64,000 nt of DNA from Verpa conica (taxonomy: Eukaryota; Ascomycota; Pezizomycetes; Pezizales; Morchellaceae): assembly GCA_033030425.1 (NCBI GenBank), contig JAUFSD010000022.1, positions 434,001-498,000 of the forward strand, read 5' to 3'. The notes under the pieces were generated by a model. It was not told where the DNA came from and ran no database searches. It was given only the letters and a program-made list of their open reading frames with translations. This document shows positions 23,712 to 34,842 of the stretch, one piece after another (positions within the stretch are counted from its first letter, which is position 1; each line of letters opens with the position of its first letter). The translations under genes were made by a program, and so were the position numbers.

Positions 23712-25178
23712 ATGCCTCGTCCCCGCAAGATCCCACGTAAGTTATCACTCGTCCCATCAACCTTGGCACTCTTGATGCACAACTAAGCCACTTGCCCCAA
23801 TATTTGCTAACCCCATGCCCCAGTATCCAACGGCGCCGCCTCCCCCGCGCCTGACTCTCTTACACCAACAACAACCTCTACTCCTGCGCCTGACTCGACA
23901 AACCCCCCCTCCCCCTCAACCCCCCACGATACACCCACCGAGCCTTCTACACCTGCTCCCTACAGCACACTTAAGCGCAAGCGCGGGCGTCCCTCACGCG
24001 CTGCCCTCGATGAGGCTCTCCGCTCTACATCCACCCCCCTTCGTAATGATGAGGACCCCCCCTCAGACGCTGGCACTCCCGCTGTCTCAACCCCTCTCAC
24101 CACTTTCTCATCCAAGAAGCGCCGTGGCCGTCCTCCGGCCAGCGCAAAGAGCATGAGAAGTCGTGGTGGGCCATCCCACGTTACAAGTGTACCACTGGAT
24201 AAAGACGGGAATCCGCAGACAGTCGTCGATGATGAGATTGTACTGCCTGAAGATCCTGCCGGCGAGGACAAGGTAGATAAGATGGGTTATCTTCTCGGTG
24301 GGCGTGAGTATCGTTGCAGAACCTTTACGATCCTTGGTCGTGGTGACAGGCTCTACATGCTGAGTACCGAGCCGGCAAGATGTATCGGGTTCAGGGACTC
24401 CTACTTGTTTTTCCAGAAACACAAACAACTCTTTAAAATAATCATGGATGAGGATGAAAAGTTCGACATGATTAAGCGGGAGCTTATCCCACACAGCTAC
24501 AAAGGCCGTGCGATTGGTGTTGTCACTGCTCGTTCGGTATTCCGCGAGTTTGGAGCCCGTATAGTTGTTGGAGGAAAAAAGGTCACGGATGATTATTGGG
24601 AATCGCGGGAGAGGGCTGCTGGTGCTGTAGAAGGTGATTTAGCTGACCCTGAGGACCGACTTCCGGTGAAGGGAGAACCATACAACAGAAATCAGTATGT
24701 TGCTTGGCACGGTGCTTCGAGCGTCTACCACACTGGCGCACCCTCCGTACCTCTCCCCGTAGGTGCTGCGCTTGCAAAAAAGAAGCGTGTCGTAGTCACA
24801 GATACAAACTGGATGTTTGAGCACTCCCACGCCGCCTCCCAGTTCAATTCGCGCCTTCTAACGCAGCGCCAGCAAGGTTCATCCAAGGGTGTCTATGAGC
24901 CTCACACAAACCTTATCTTCTACCCTGCTGCAACACAGCCTACCCGTGCTAGGTGGGAGCAAATGGCAGCGGGGGAGAAGGGAGTAAAGGGGGCTGTGAT
25001 TGAGACTTATCTTGAGAGTGTGCCGATTGGCGTCGGATTAGATGTGGGAAGGGAGCTGGGATTGGGTGTAGAGATGTATGATGATAATTTTATTGCGGGG
25101 TTGGTGAGTGAGGAGGAAAAGGAGGCGGTTAGGATGATGAGGGAGAGGGAACGGGAGTGGGTAGGGAGGTGGGGTTAG
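23712..25178 (+). CDS. rsc7: Chromatin remodelling complex subunit, Rsc7/Swp82 family
   Basis: Exon 1 is 23712-23736 (MPRPRKIP), then an 87-bp intron with GTAAGT donor and CAG acceptor, then exon 2 23824-25178; the frame is continuous for 459 residues. The first 130 residues are Pro/Ser/Thr-rich with two AT-hook-like motifs, KRKRGRPSR and KKRRGRPP, expected to bind the minor groove of AT-rich DNA. The conserved Rsc7/Swp82 domain follows: NPQTVVDDEIVLPEDP, MGYLLGGREYRCRTFTILGR, GDRLYMLSTEPARCIGFRDS, KHKQLFKIIMDEDEKFDMIK, and LIPHSYKGRAIGVVTARSVF. Family members are subunits of RSC or SWI/SNF nucleosome remodellers in the nucleus. Budding yeast has two paralogs; which one this equals cannot be told from sequence. 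The intron carries an ATCACTCG motif. Confidence 0.93.
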
Positions 25179-27349
25179 ACATGATATGCTTTAATGGTTA
25201 AAAATGGTGTGTGGACGGAATGGTGGCTATTTTGATGCAATTGAGAAATATTGATGATTTACTAGTTACAACTACCTGTTACTTGACCGCTGCCGCGGGG
25301 AGATGATAGGGAGAAGAAAAGGGGAGGGGGTGTATTTGTACTCTACTTATTTCTGCAAATTCCCATTTTTATTTTCTACTCTTTATCGGCTTGGATTCGG
25401 TTTCTGTTCTGCTATATACTGCGTTATCGGTTACTGGGTTGTCATGTATGATACTTGTACTGGTTTGCACTTTATCTAGATGGTCGGTTTATGGGTGGGG
25501 AAAATATAGTGTTACTCTAAACCTTTGGCCCTCTATTTTGACGATTTAGGATTTTCGTTGGAGTAGTGCAATAGCTTAGTGGTAGTGGGCTTGATTGTAT
25601 ACATGTACCGTATTATCTCGGCCATGCACAACGAACACGCCCGGGCCGGACGAGATCAAAATACTTAAATAGAAATACTGTATTGGGCAAGCTAGTTGCT
25701 AGTTTAGAGGGGCTTCCCGATTTTTAGGGGGTAACTTGATAGGTTTTGTTAAAGCTAATTAATTTTAAACTGCCTAGCCTGGGCGTGTCCTTTATAGTCG
25801 AGATAATATATGTGGTAGTTAATATATAATGATGTAGCCTTTCCTAATTGGGTTTCCTTGGGTACTATCAATGATCGACACCTTTGTGAGAGGGTCTAAG
25901 TTTTCTTTTCTTTATATAGACCCGTGAATAAATCTTTGGGGCTTGGAGAAATACGATGGAACAACGCGATAGAAAATAGCAATGATGGTTATTATTTTAG
26001 TAGTGGGTATGCATGGTAAATATGAGTCCAAACTACATACTGTAAAACCTTCCGATAGCCTTCTACCCGTGATATTTACATTATATGAGCCCGCGGGGTG
26101 GAGGAATTAACTGTAGATTCTCTCTTTCTGGTAGAGTATGGAAGATATATCCTTTTAGGTATCATGAATAGTCATAGTACCATAGAAAGGGGGTATATAT
26201 AGTATTGACAACACTCTAAGCAGCTTTGTTGCATGTATGATAGAATTCCTTGACGAGTATAGTAAGCTTCTAGGTTTATCTCTGCACTATTTTTTTAAAA
26301 ATATAATTTAGCAGAAATTTCACCAAGTTTTTTGTATACTATGTATGTGGTTCTTTGTTAGGGGGATAGAGATTGACTAATTGACTCGTCAACCCCGGCC
26401 CTTAATTCTGGTACTGGGAGTAATCTCGTATACTATAGGGGGCTTCTTATACGTGTGGATTATATGTAGCACGGCTGATATTGCAATGATGAAAATTTAC
26501 GCCTCCTCTATATAATAGTAAGTTGGGTGTGCGCTAGGCCTATTTCCATCTCTACACATCTTTCTATTGTGAGGGTGGATTTTCCAGGGCATATTATGTC
26601 TATTCAAATGGCTCGGTATATAATCCCTGTATCTTGGGTTTGTGAGTGCTGCTGGGGGGATTTTTCTCATTAGGTTATATAGTATATTGTGACTTGATAC
26701 AAGCCTAAGTGCTTACCTCAGGCGTTGAATAGTCTGTGAAATCCATTAATTCAAGTATCTCGGAAGTTCTTTGGACTCAAGAGTCTTGTTGATATATAGC
26801 GGTTGCACTGTTACAACTTTAACTTACGTACGGGCCAGTCGAGTGACTGGTCATGATTTATGTATTATTGGTATTTTTTTTTACGGCGCAGGTATCTAAT
26901 GGAAGGGGATTGGCTTATTTTTTATTAGAGGTTCTTTAGTTAATTAAATAGACAAGACAGTGAGGACTCTTGGGTTGGTAATTGTTATCTAGCTGGCTAT
27001 GTTAGGTTAATTTATGAACCTGTACTCGAGCCGAATCGGTCCATGCCCATGTCTCTAGACTATATATATTTCACAGATTGTGACTGACTTATATAAATCT
27101 CTATGGCAATAAGAAATATGAAAATTTAGGTCAAGTAGCTGACTTCTGTGCCTACTGTTAGTGTATATTTCTTCGGGACCGGATATTTTAGCAGGAGAGG
27201 ATCAAGACAGTTGCACCAGTGAAAAGTACTAAAAGTGCACACGTTGCAATTTCTATCTATTTAAAGGCACCTCATTCCATGAGCTTTGTATTGCTACAGA
27301 TATAACCCTATTAATCAGAACCATCAGCATATATAGCAATTATCTTAGT
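25179..27349. other. TA-rich spacer
   Basis: No coding frame is supported. The sequence is rich in TA, TATATA and CTAG. At 25573-25583 TAGCTTAGTGG matches a tRNA A-box but has no B-box or acceptor partner. A TACATGTA palindrome is at 25600. Confidence 0.5.
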
Positions 27350-28123
27350 ATGGGCTTCGATAATATACTCTCATCTATCCGCTCTAGAAAGATTTTTCAA
27401 AAGTCTACTAAATCAAAAAAGCGAGCAAAAAGAGAACGCTTATTCCTCTGGGCCGCAGAGAAGGAGCATTTCGCTACGGCTATGCTACTTCTAAAAGCAG
27501 GAGCCGATATCAACTGTAAATCTTCCCTTGGACAAGCAGCCCTCCATACAGCAGTAGCTCGTGGATCATCCATGGCAACCTCTGTTCTCATAGGACTAAA
27601 TGCTGACATTGAGGTCCTAACAACTGATGGATTTACTCCTCTCCATTTTGCAGCGGGCCATAACCGAAACCGAACAGCCGATCTCCTTATATTGGCGGGT
27701 GCAGATATTGATGTAACATCTGATCGTGGCTATACCCCTCTCCAGTTTGCTGCAGCTTCTCATAGTCATCGTGTTCTTCAACTGCTGTTAGATAATGGAG
27801 CAGATGTCAATTTTCTGTCGCCAGAAGATCGGGAAACGGCATTACATTGCGCCACAAGGAGAGGTAATAAGGGGGGAGTATTAATGCTGTTGGCCCAAGG
27901 CGCAGCTGTGAAAGTACCTAATATAGATGGGGTGACGCCGTTACATTTGGCAGCGCGTTATTGTGAGCTGAGGGTCTTGGAATTGCTATTGAGTTTTGGG
28001 GCGAGGATAGATGTGCGCGATAGGTGGGGATATACACCAGTCGCATATTTGCAGAGAAGGGAGCCAGATGAGGGGCATTTGGAGATGTTAAGACTGTTTT
28101 GGCTGGCCGGGGCTTGGAGATGA
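27350..28123 (+). CDS. Ankyrin-repeat protein
   Basis: A single frame of 257 residues starting at ATG 27350 (MGFDNILSSIRSRKIF). After a basic 35-residue N-terminus, about seven ankyrin repeats fill the protein, for example ATAMLLLKAGADINCKSSLG, TPLHFAAGHNRNRTADLLIL, TPLQFAAASHSHRVLQLLLD and TPLHLAARYCELRVLELLLS. The repeats are regular and close to consensus, so the gene looks intact. No partner domain (NACHT, kinase, F-box) is attached, so it is a pure repeat adaptor; its target is unknown. It stands alone in a TA-rich stretch about 1.2 kb from the hidden secreted-protein gene. Confidence 0.9.
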   Translation: MGFDNILSSIRSRKIFQKSTKSKKRAKRERLFLWAAEKEHFATAMLLLKAGADINCKSSLGQAALHTAVARGSSMATSVLIGLNADIEVLTTDGFTPLHFAAGHNRNRTADLLILAGADIDVTSDRGYTPLQFAAASHSHRVLQLLLDNGADVNFLSPEDRETALHCATRRGNKGGVLMLLAQGAAVKVPNIDGVTPLHLAARYCELRVLELLLSFGARIDVRDRWGYTPVAYLQRREPDEGHLEMLRLFWLAGAWR

Positions 28124-29268
28124 GCAAACCACTGTATAGCCTGGAGCTGGATCGACTGAACTGGTTATGGGAGAGCTGATGGCCATGATTTACGGAGGTC
28201 CTTCAAAGATAACCCAATACTAATATGGGGGCTTACAAATGTTGGAGTCATTCATTTCTCTTAAATGGTTGGCTTGCAGAAGAGTACTTTATCCCTTAGT
28301 TGACTAAGTAGCCGGATTATGATTAATCGAATTTTTCATATCGGATGGCTCAAGATCCAGTGCTTCTTAATTGAGATCTCTACTCTTGATATATCTTTCT
28401 GTATCCACGTTATGAATTGGGCTAAAACATTGCGGGTGAGCTTTGGAGTTTTAATCATGCGATATCACTCGAGAAGCTGGGATGTGTTGTATGGTGGATT
28501 CACTTTCGAAAATCTATTTCATATGACAGTATATAATATTACATGTATCGTATCTTAAAGGTATTGATATGGATGTTCCGCATGCATGCAATAAAATGTG
28601 ATATACATATTAATCATTACATGTAGTTATCACTCATATAATACCCCTAACAGTGTATTAAACGAGTCCTCTCTAATGGAGTATGTGCCTTGCAGATGTA
28701 TATGCCTAGAGATTGAAGGACACCTAATTAATTAACCAAGGGTTCTCTGTCTACCTGGCCCCAGCACAACTTAAGATTATACTTCTAACGATGTTACTCG
28801 ACACTATATATTTCTAGTATAGTCAAGAAGAGTGAGTATGAGTATAACATAACACATAAATCTTATTGTCCTAAATAAAACAATATTTTCTGGCATACAG
28901 GCGAAAAGGGTACGTTCTAGTCCTCCACTAGCTATATAGACCTAGGCTAATAAGGTAAACTATCCCATATCTCCCGTACGTACTAGCTACAGTCTCTTGT
29001 AACTTTGAGTTATCGCTAGTCAGCCTACCTATAGTATATATCAAAGCAAAGTTGGACAAGTATGTTTAATTTATAGAATGGAGTACTTTTGAATATGTTT
29101 AACCATCCATGTTCATCGACCTGTATACCGGATGGCCGGATCCAAGATCATTCGAACCTATCGTATCAATCGAGATACGGGTACCATCTTCAATACAATT
29201 GGAATCCTGATAGCTTCATATAGTAATTAATTTATTAGTAATATGTTTGACGGAGTTACTTGTATTAG
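28124..29268. other. TA-rich spacer
   Basis: No gene supported. It holds two TACATGTA palindromes (28540 and 28618) and one ATCACTCG (28464). Confidence 0.5.
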
Positions 29269-29609
29269 CTACTCACAGATAAAGCATGGGAACATCAACA
29301 GCTCTTGCGGACCTGAGGTTGAAGCGGGGAAGGTCTGTGTTGAACCAGCAGCAAGAATAGTAGTTGCACCAAACATACTCGCATGTCCCCTGTATAGAAA
29401 ATCCGAGGTATTAGCTGGGGGTTCTTGCACTAGTACCTAGGGTCGAGAGATATTACCGTAAAATAAGGCCCGCTGCAGGCGTAAAGTGCAAACAATTGTA
29501 CATCTTGTCTCTTCATCAACTCAGCCTTCCCTATATCAGTAGTGGGAGAAGCATAGGCTAAGAAAGCCAACTCGCTGATAAGGAGGAAGAATAGTGAGGT
29601 GGAGCGCAT
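29269..29609 (-). CDS. Small secreted protein, intron-split (candidate effector-like peptide)
   Basis: From ATG 29609 the frame gives a textbook signal peptide (MRSTSLFFLLISELAFLAYA, cleavage near residue 20), then a Kex2-like dibasic site (ELMKR|QDVQ), then QLFALYACSG. The frame closes at 58 codons, but introns restore it. Model 1: intron 29456-29390 (67 bp, GTAATA donor, CTAAT branch, ACAG acceptor), 89 residues ending at 29273, with mature Cys-rich segment TCEYVWCNYYSCCWF (five Cys in the mature part). Model 2: shorter intron 29436-29390 (GTACTA donor, same acceptor), 97 residues ending at 29269, with a Ser/Thr/Ala-rich tail ending FPCFICE. Both share the signal and propeptide. A TATAAATA box lies about 135 bp upstream. 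Secretion is well supported; function is unknown. RNA would choose between the models. Confidence 0.65.
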
Positions 29610-29743
29610 CCTGATATCTGAAGCAAGGTTATAAAGAATTTGAAGTTATGGTTGTTGGGTTCAATTGAGAATAGAATTAGAAGAATCGTGATCTCCTTGT
29701 TTCTTTACTGATTATGGGGGCCGAGAGATGGGGTCTATCGTCT

Positions 29744-29751
29744 TATTTATA
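29744..29751 (-). promoter_or_regulatory. TATA box of the secreted-protein gene
   Basis: On the minus strand this reads TATAAATA, about 135 bp before the ATG at 29609. That leaves room for a leader of roughly 100 bases. Confidence 0.55.
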
Positions 29752-32700
29752 CGTGTTCTTCACTTATAGTAACCTCGATTATTGGACCTGGAATGAAGAC
29801 CCTCAACCCTAGAAAGTAAGATGTCTTCCCCTCTTTTCATGTCTGCTGGTCATTGCTGCGCTGCCCTAGCTTGATTTCTGCACGGGGACTAATGTCTCTG
29901 GAGATTACATACCTATATATATGGCTTGTGTCATTGGAGATTCGCCCGTAAAATTACCTATTATCGAGTCGGTTGTTATCTACTAGATTATATACCATTT
30001 ATTTATTTTTATATACTATTTCCTAGGTCGATCGCGATCGTAGCAAAGGATTATATATATAGCTAGCTAGGTCAATCTACGATTTTACATTAATTCCTCC
30101 AGCACTAGTCACTCTGACCTATCACAACAGGTATATACCCCCACTACTAAAAATACGAGACCACAATAGATGTTTAACATAGTATCTAGCTATGATCGTG
30201 GGATTTACTTGGTAGAAGTTTCTAGGCCATAAAGCTTGTATAGTTCGATCTACCCGTTTTCATTGCAAAAAACAGGTTGGTACCGCGATCCAGGGATACT
30301 GGGAGCTCTTGGACCTCGTGATACCACACCATTTTACTAGATCTCACAGCAACCTCGGAGGCGATTGAATACGAGGGCTGAATATTAAAGACCTTTTTAG
30401 TCTTGGCATTGTATCCATGATCAGTACTAGCATACGCAGCCATGCAATGAATGTAAGACCTATGAATTTTCTTGTATGGGATGTTCTAATCACGTTGACT
30501 GGGGAATCCCTGTAACTTTCTTTGTCAAAGGTCTTCATTGGGCTTTATAATTAGTCATTGTAGAGCCATGCAATGCTAATGTGACTGCAGAAGCTAAAAA
30601 TGGCAGTTTGTGTGATGTGATAGTTATATAATGCATATATATGATAATGATTTAACTATAGTCTAGTCCGCCTTTCTTATAAATGAACACCCTATTTACT
30701 AAGAAATTGAGACACTGGCCTAGAAAAACCTATAATCTAAGACGATTTATTAGGCTTAGCTAGTTGCTATAAGCTCCTAAATAATTATTCTGCAAGTAGG
30801 TATTCGTTATATAAGTAGGAAATGCCATTAGGCTGCAGAGGGGGCATGGAATTTCGAGGCTATCGTGGTTTTAAAAGGTACACTAAAGTGATATATGATA
30901 TATTGCCCTGTCTTAATTAAGTTCGTATATACAATACTATATATATATATTTAATAGTGACTATGGCCAGCGTGCCGCCACGCAAGCTTGTTTACCAACA
31001 TACTGTACCTTACAGGTACCCTCTGAAACCACCACACGAACAGTGCAGCAAAAGTCTTGAGCTACTCATACTGCCAACAGGTTTACTCAATAGCTGATTC
31101 CAAAATCTACAGCCCTTAGTTTGCCACAGCCTCACAGGGATTCATATATATTCCATGTAGCTGAGGCATAAACATGTGTAGTTATTTTTGAAGGTATGAC
31201 GTATATATAAAAAGGGGGCTTCCTATTAATTACTATAGTTGATTCTAGAACTATCTTTGCATTGTACTAAGATCCTAAGACCTGAAAAACCAGATTCTTA
31301 GTTTCTTTCGAGACTGAGTTAAAGCTTTCTTTGTAATTTATAAGTTGGAAAAAATATAAAGATTGATGATATAAGACAACGCCCTAGCTGCCCATTCATT
31401 AGCTAATTTTTAACAGCCGATAAAAACTGCGCTCGACCCTAGTTTCCCTGCAACAGTTTACCCCGTTCAGGGGCCACAGTCTAGCTCCTAGCTTCCTAGG
31501 CTAAAATTTCACCCGTTACGTACATCCTACGGCTTCTACAGCTTAAACACCCATCGCCTTTAAACTTGGAGCCGAATTAAAGCTATGTTTATTACATATA
31601 CATAGTCAAGGGATTTAAGAGTGACTTTTATCAGCTAGGGAATTCATCGTAAATTGAGGTATTAACTCTATTTGCGTTAGTTAGATACCAGCAGTATCGG
31701 AAACTATGTCCCTAGTAGCACACTCAGTATACTTTATTCTGCATCCTTCTATCTTTTCATAGTCTAAAGGTTCTAATGACTATGCTTTGTGGGTGGCACG
31801 GTTCTTATTGGTCTATTATTGGTCGACAATATATCTGTTTACAACCCGACTAAAACTAGAGTTACGTGGCGACAGCCCCGCACCAATGTCTCAACTCTAA
31901 AATACCTATATATAAAACAAATAGAGTCCCTGGCTCGTCTCCGGTAAACCCCACATGTAAGAAGGAGCTAAGTGCTGCTATCCATCACGGTTGAAACATG
32001 GCTGAATAATGACACTATTTACGAGGCCAAGGTATGCTACTTAGCCAATCGCTAGTAGTTATCACTAGAGACCTAGGGGTGTGACCTCATCAGCGAAGGA
32101 AACCCGAGTTAGCAAGCCACAGAAAGTTAGGCACACCGGAGGTTCATCGTAGGATTACAGCCTCTAGCAAGATTATTACAGAAAAAAGAGTTGGTACTGT
32201 GGCCAATCTCCACTGCTAGAACCTTTGCTGAGAGCCTGAAAGACCAATAAACTCTGTGGATCTCGGGCCCCATGTTTCTGCAATAATCTTCCCGGAGGCT
32301 GTAAATTCCGAGGGCGTTTTGCGATATGAAAAAACGATATATAGTGTGCTGGGGAATCCGAAACAACACCAATTAGAGAGAGCACCTTTCAATCATTGGT
32401 CGAAAACAACAGGATGCTAATGTTACCATGACGGCACCTCCGACCTTCTTTGGTGGTAAGATTTTTAGAATAGTGGAAGACGATGTGATCAAGGTTCTTC
32501 CAATGTAGAATACGAGGGCGTTATCAAGTGACGTCGATGTATGAGCGTGGCATAATTCTTACCGCGGTGATATAATTATATAATGCCAAGGTTAAATTTC
32601 AAACGACATCAGCCCTATTCGATATATCCACCTAGCTAGTACATTTAGCCAGTATGAAATAGGTTTTAATTGAGGGTCCTCAATATTACACTTTATACAA

Positions 32701-34842
32701 AATGGTAGTGAGAAATACGTTACAAATAGAGCCTATTATAGCTTGAATAGGTCCTCTGTACTCTCGCTCTCTTTCAGAACGCCAATAGGAAAATATCCTA
32801 ACTAGCATAATAGATATACGCTCATAAATTCCGACCTATTAAGGACCCAGTACTAGAAAGGACATCTCTTACTACAAATCATAAAATTTTACAGGCTTTA
32901 GGTCCCCCCCCCCACATCCTGATCAGAGGACTACCCTCAAACCTCTAAACCTCTATCTACTAATATTCTCACATATAAATCTACACATGCTTTATCCTTT
33001 TCCCAACTATCAACGCTCACTATATGTTTGAAAGCACTCTCTATTGACTATCTATACTTAAACACAGACCCTACCCCTTTCACACAGAGGGGCTATATCT
33101 CGAACCTCTTCTATTTTGGTAATCAATAGATACCGAGATTTTTGTATGCCTATTGAGATTCTATGATACCAGCTCTCTCAATGTGTCGAGCACCCTTTTA
33201 ATGATTATTCCTATCCGCCAACACTCAATATGTTTACTATGGCTCTCGGTATGTTTATAGACTCTCCTTTCCTCTTAGGGCTTTCTTGGTACCTCTACTA
33301 ATATAATAGTCCGCGGTCGGTCTTTTAATACTCCAGTACTTTAGATTAACCACAGTGACAACCAAGGCCAGCACACCCCTCATGTATCTTTTTGACATCC
33401 CATCACAAATTCGTGGCGTCTCGAGGTCAAAGGATTTTTGCCTACTTTATTGCGGCAAATATTGACATCTACATGATCCAAGCCGCGCCGATATATTCAT
33501 TCTAAGAAAGCAAGCTTCCAAAATAGACCTTCGATAAACAACCTAGATTTATTTCAAGAAAACTCCCCAATCTATACTACTAACGTAGATCGAGCACAGA
33601 ATATACCAATTAGGACCTTTTGACATTCAAATTTAGTTTAGATTTCTAGAGCATATAACCATCTTGCTATGATTGTGTTTCAAGAAGTGCTAGCTAATTA
33701 GAAATTTAGGTTGATTACCCATGCATGTAAGACATTCAACGCAATTTATTTACTATACCGACAGGACAGATTTAATGGCTCCAATTTTCCACAGGGCTTC
33801 CCAAAGCTAACCTTTTACAAGATTCCGGATATATGCGTGCTTCTCTCAAAATATTGTAATGGTAATAACCAACACAACCGTAAAAATCTTGCTATTCTCT
33901 AATTAAATATCTACTCAGACCTCTCTTAGACCTTTGTCTTTCACTTAGGTTCTTGATTTTATTTTTTACAAGGCCTGTATGAGTAGCGAGCTGAGCCTAT
34001 ATGCATGTAGTGTTGCAGGCCATTCCATTGATCTATGCGGTACGTTGGGCTCTTTCTCGATAGTGATTCTTTCAAGTAATGCTGCTTTATCGATATACCT
34101 ACCACCTGTACTTGAGCTTTAGAAAGTGTGTCAAGTTTCTGTAACACCTCTCTCTAGGTCAGATCTTGAGGAACTAAACTGAGTAGCCTAGATTTGTACG
34201 ACTGTCTCATAGGTAATTATCCGGCCACCTGAAAGGAATAGGCAGCACCTCCCACGAAACCAACAAAAAGCTACAAGTGTAACCAGAGCCAGAAAAATAT
34301 AAACCAGATAACCTGTATTCATTTCTAGATCTCTGCTAAGTCTTCTTACTAGTCTAGCAGTAATCGAGGCATCAAACTAATTGTCTCGGGCCCAGAGTAT
34401 TGGACATTAGGGGGCTTGGCAGAGAACAGCGATGGCGTCCTATGTAATTTATTTCATAACCCTAAAGTACATGTATGTGCATGTAATTTACCAAAAAGAT
34501 GACCCGCAGCAGAGCATGGTGGGGTACTGAAGGGGGCTTAGGAAGAATCATCGAAGAAGCTTGGGCCATTCAAAAACCCTGACCCTTACATCTGGCACCC
34601 CACCTTTTCTGTTGGTCGCATCCAGACAACGCCCTGGTGTAGAGCGGCAACATCACTGCACGCGAACACCTTTGCTCTACCTTCTCGTGTTTGTAAAGCT
34701 TCTACCCCCCCCCCCCCCCATCGACCAGTCAATCAGTCATAAACAGCTCTAGACTTACTCCTTTTCTCTCCCCAAATACTCCTCACCCACTAAATATACA
34801 CCCATCAGCGAGCCTTCGACTGATAACAACATCATAAACATC
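29752..34842. other. TA-rich gene-poor region and NOT2 promoter
   Basis: No intact gene seen over about 5 kb. Weak frames at minus 30222-30443 and minus 32127-32372 show no domain. The TpA-rich texture with many TATATA and CTAG strings could reflect repeat-induced mutation of old elements, but I could not compute indices. The last 300 bp are the NOT2 promoter, with a C15 run (34705-34719) followed by a CT-rich stretch. Confidence 0.45.
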
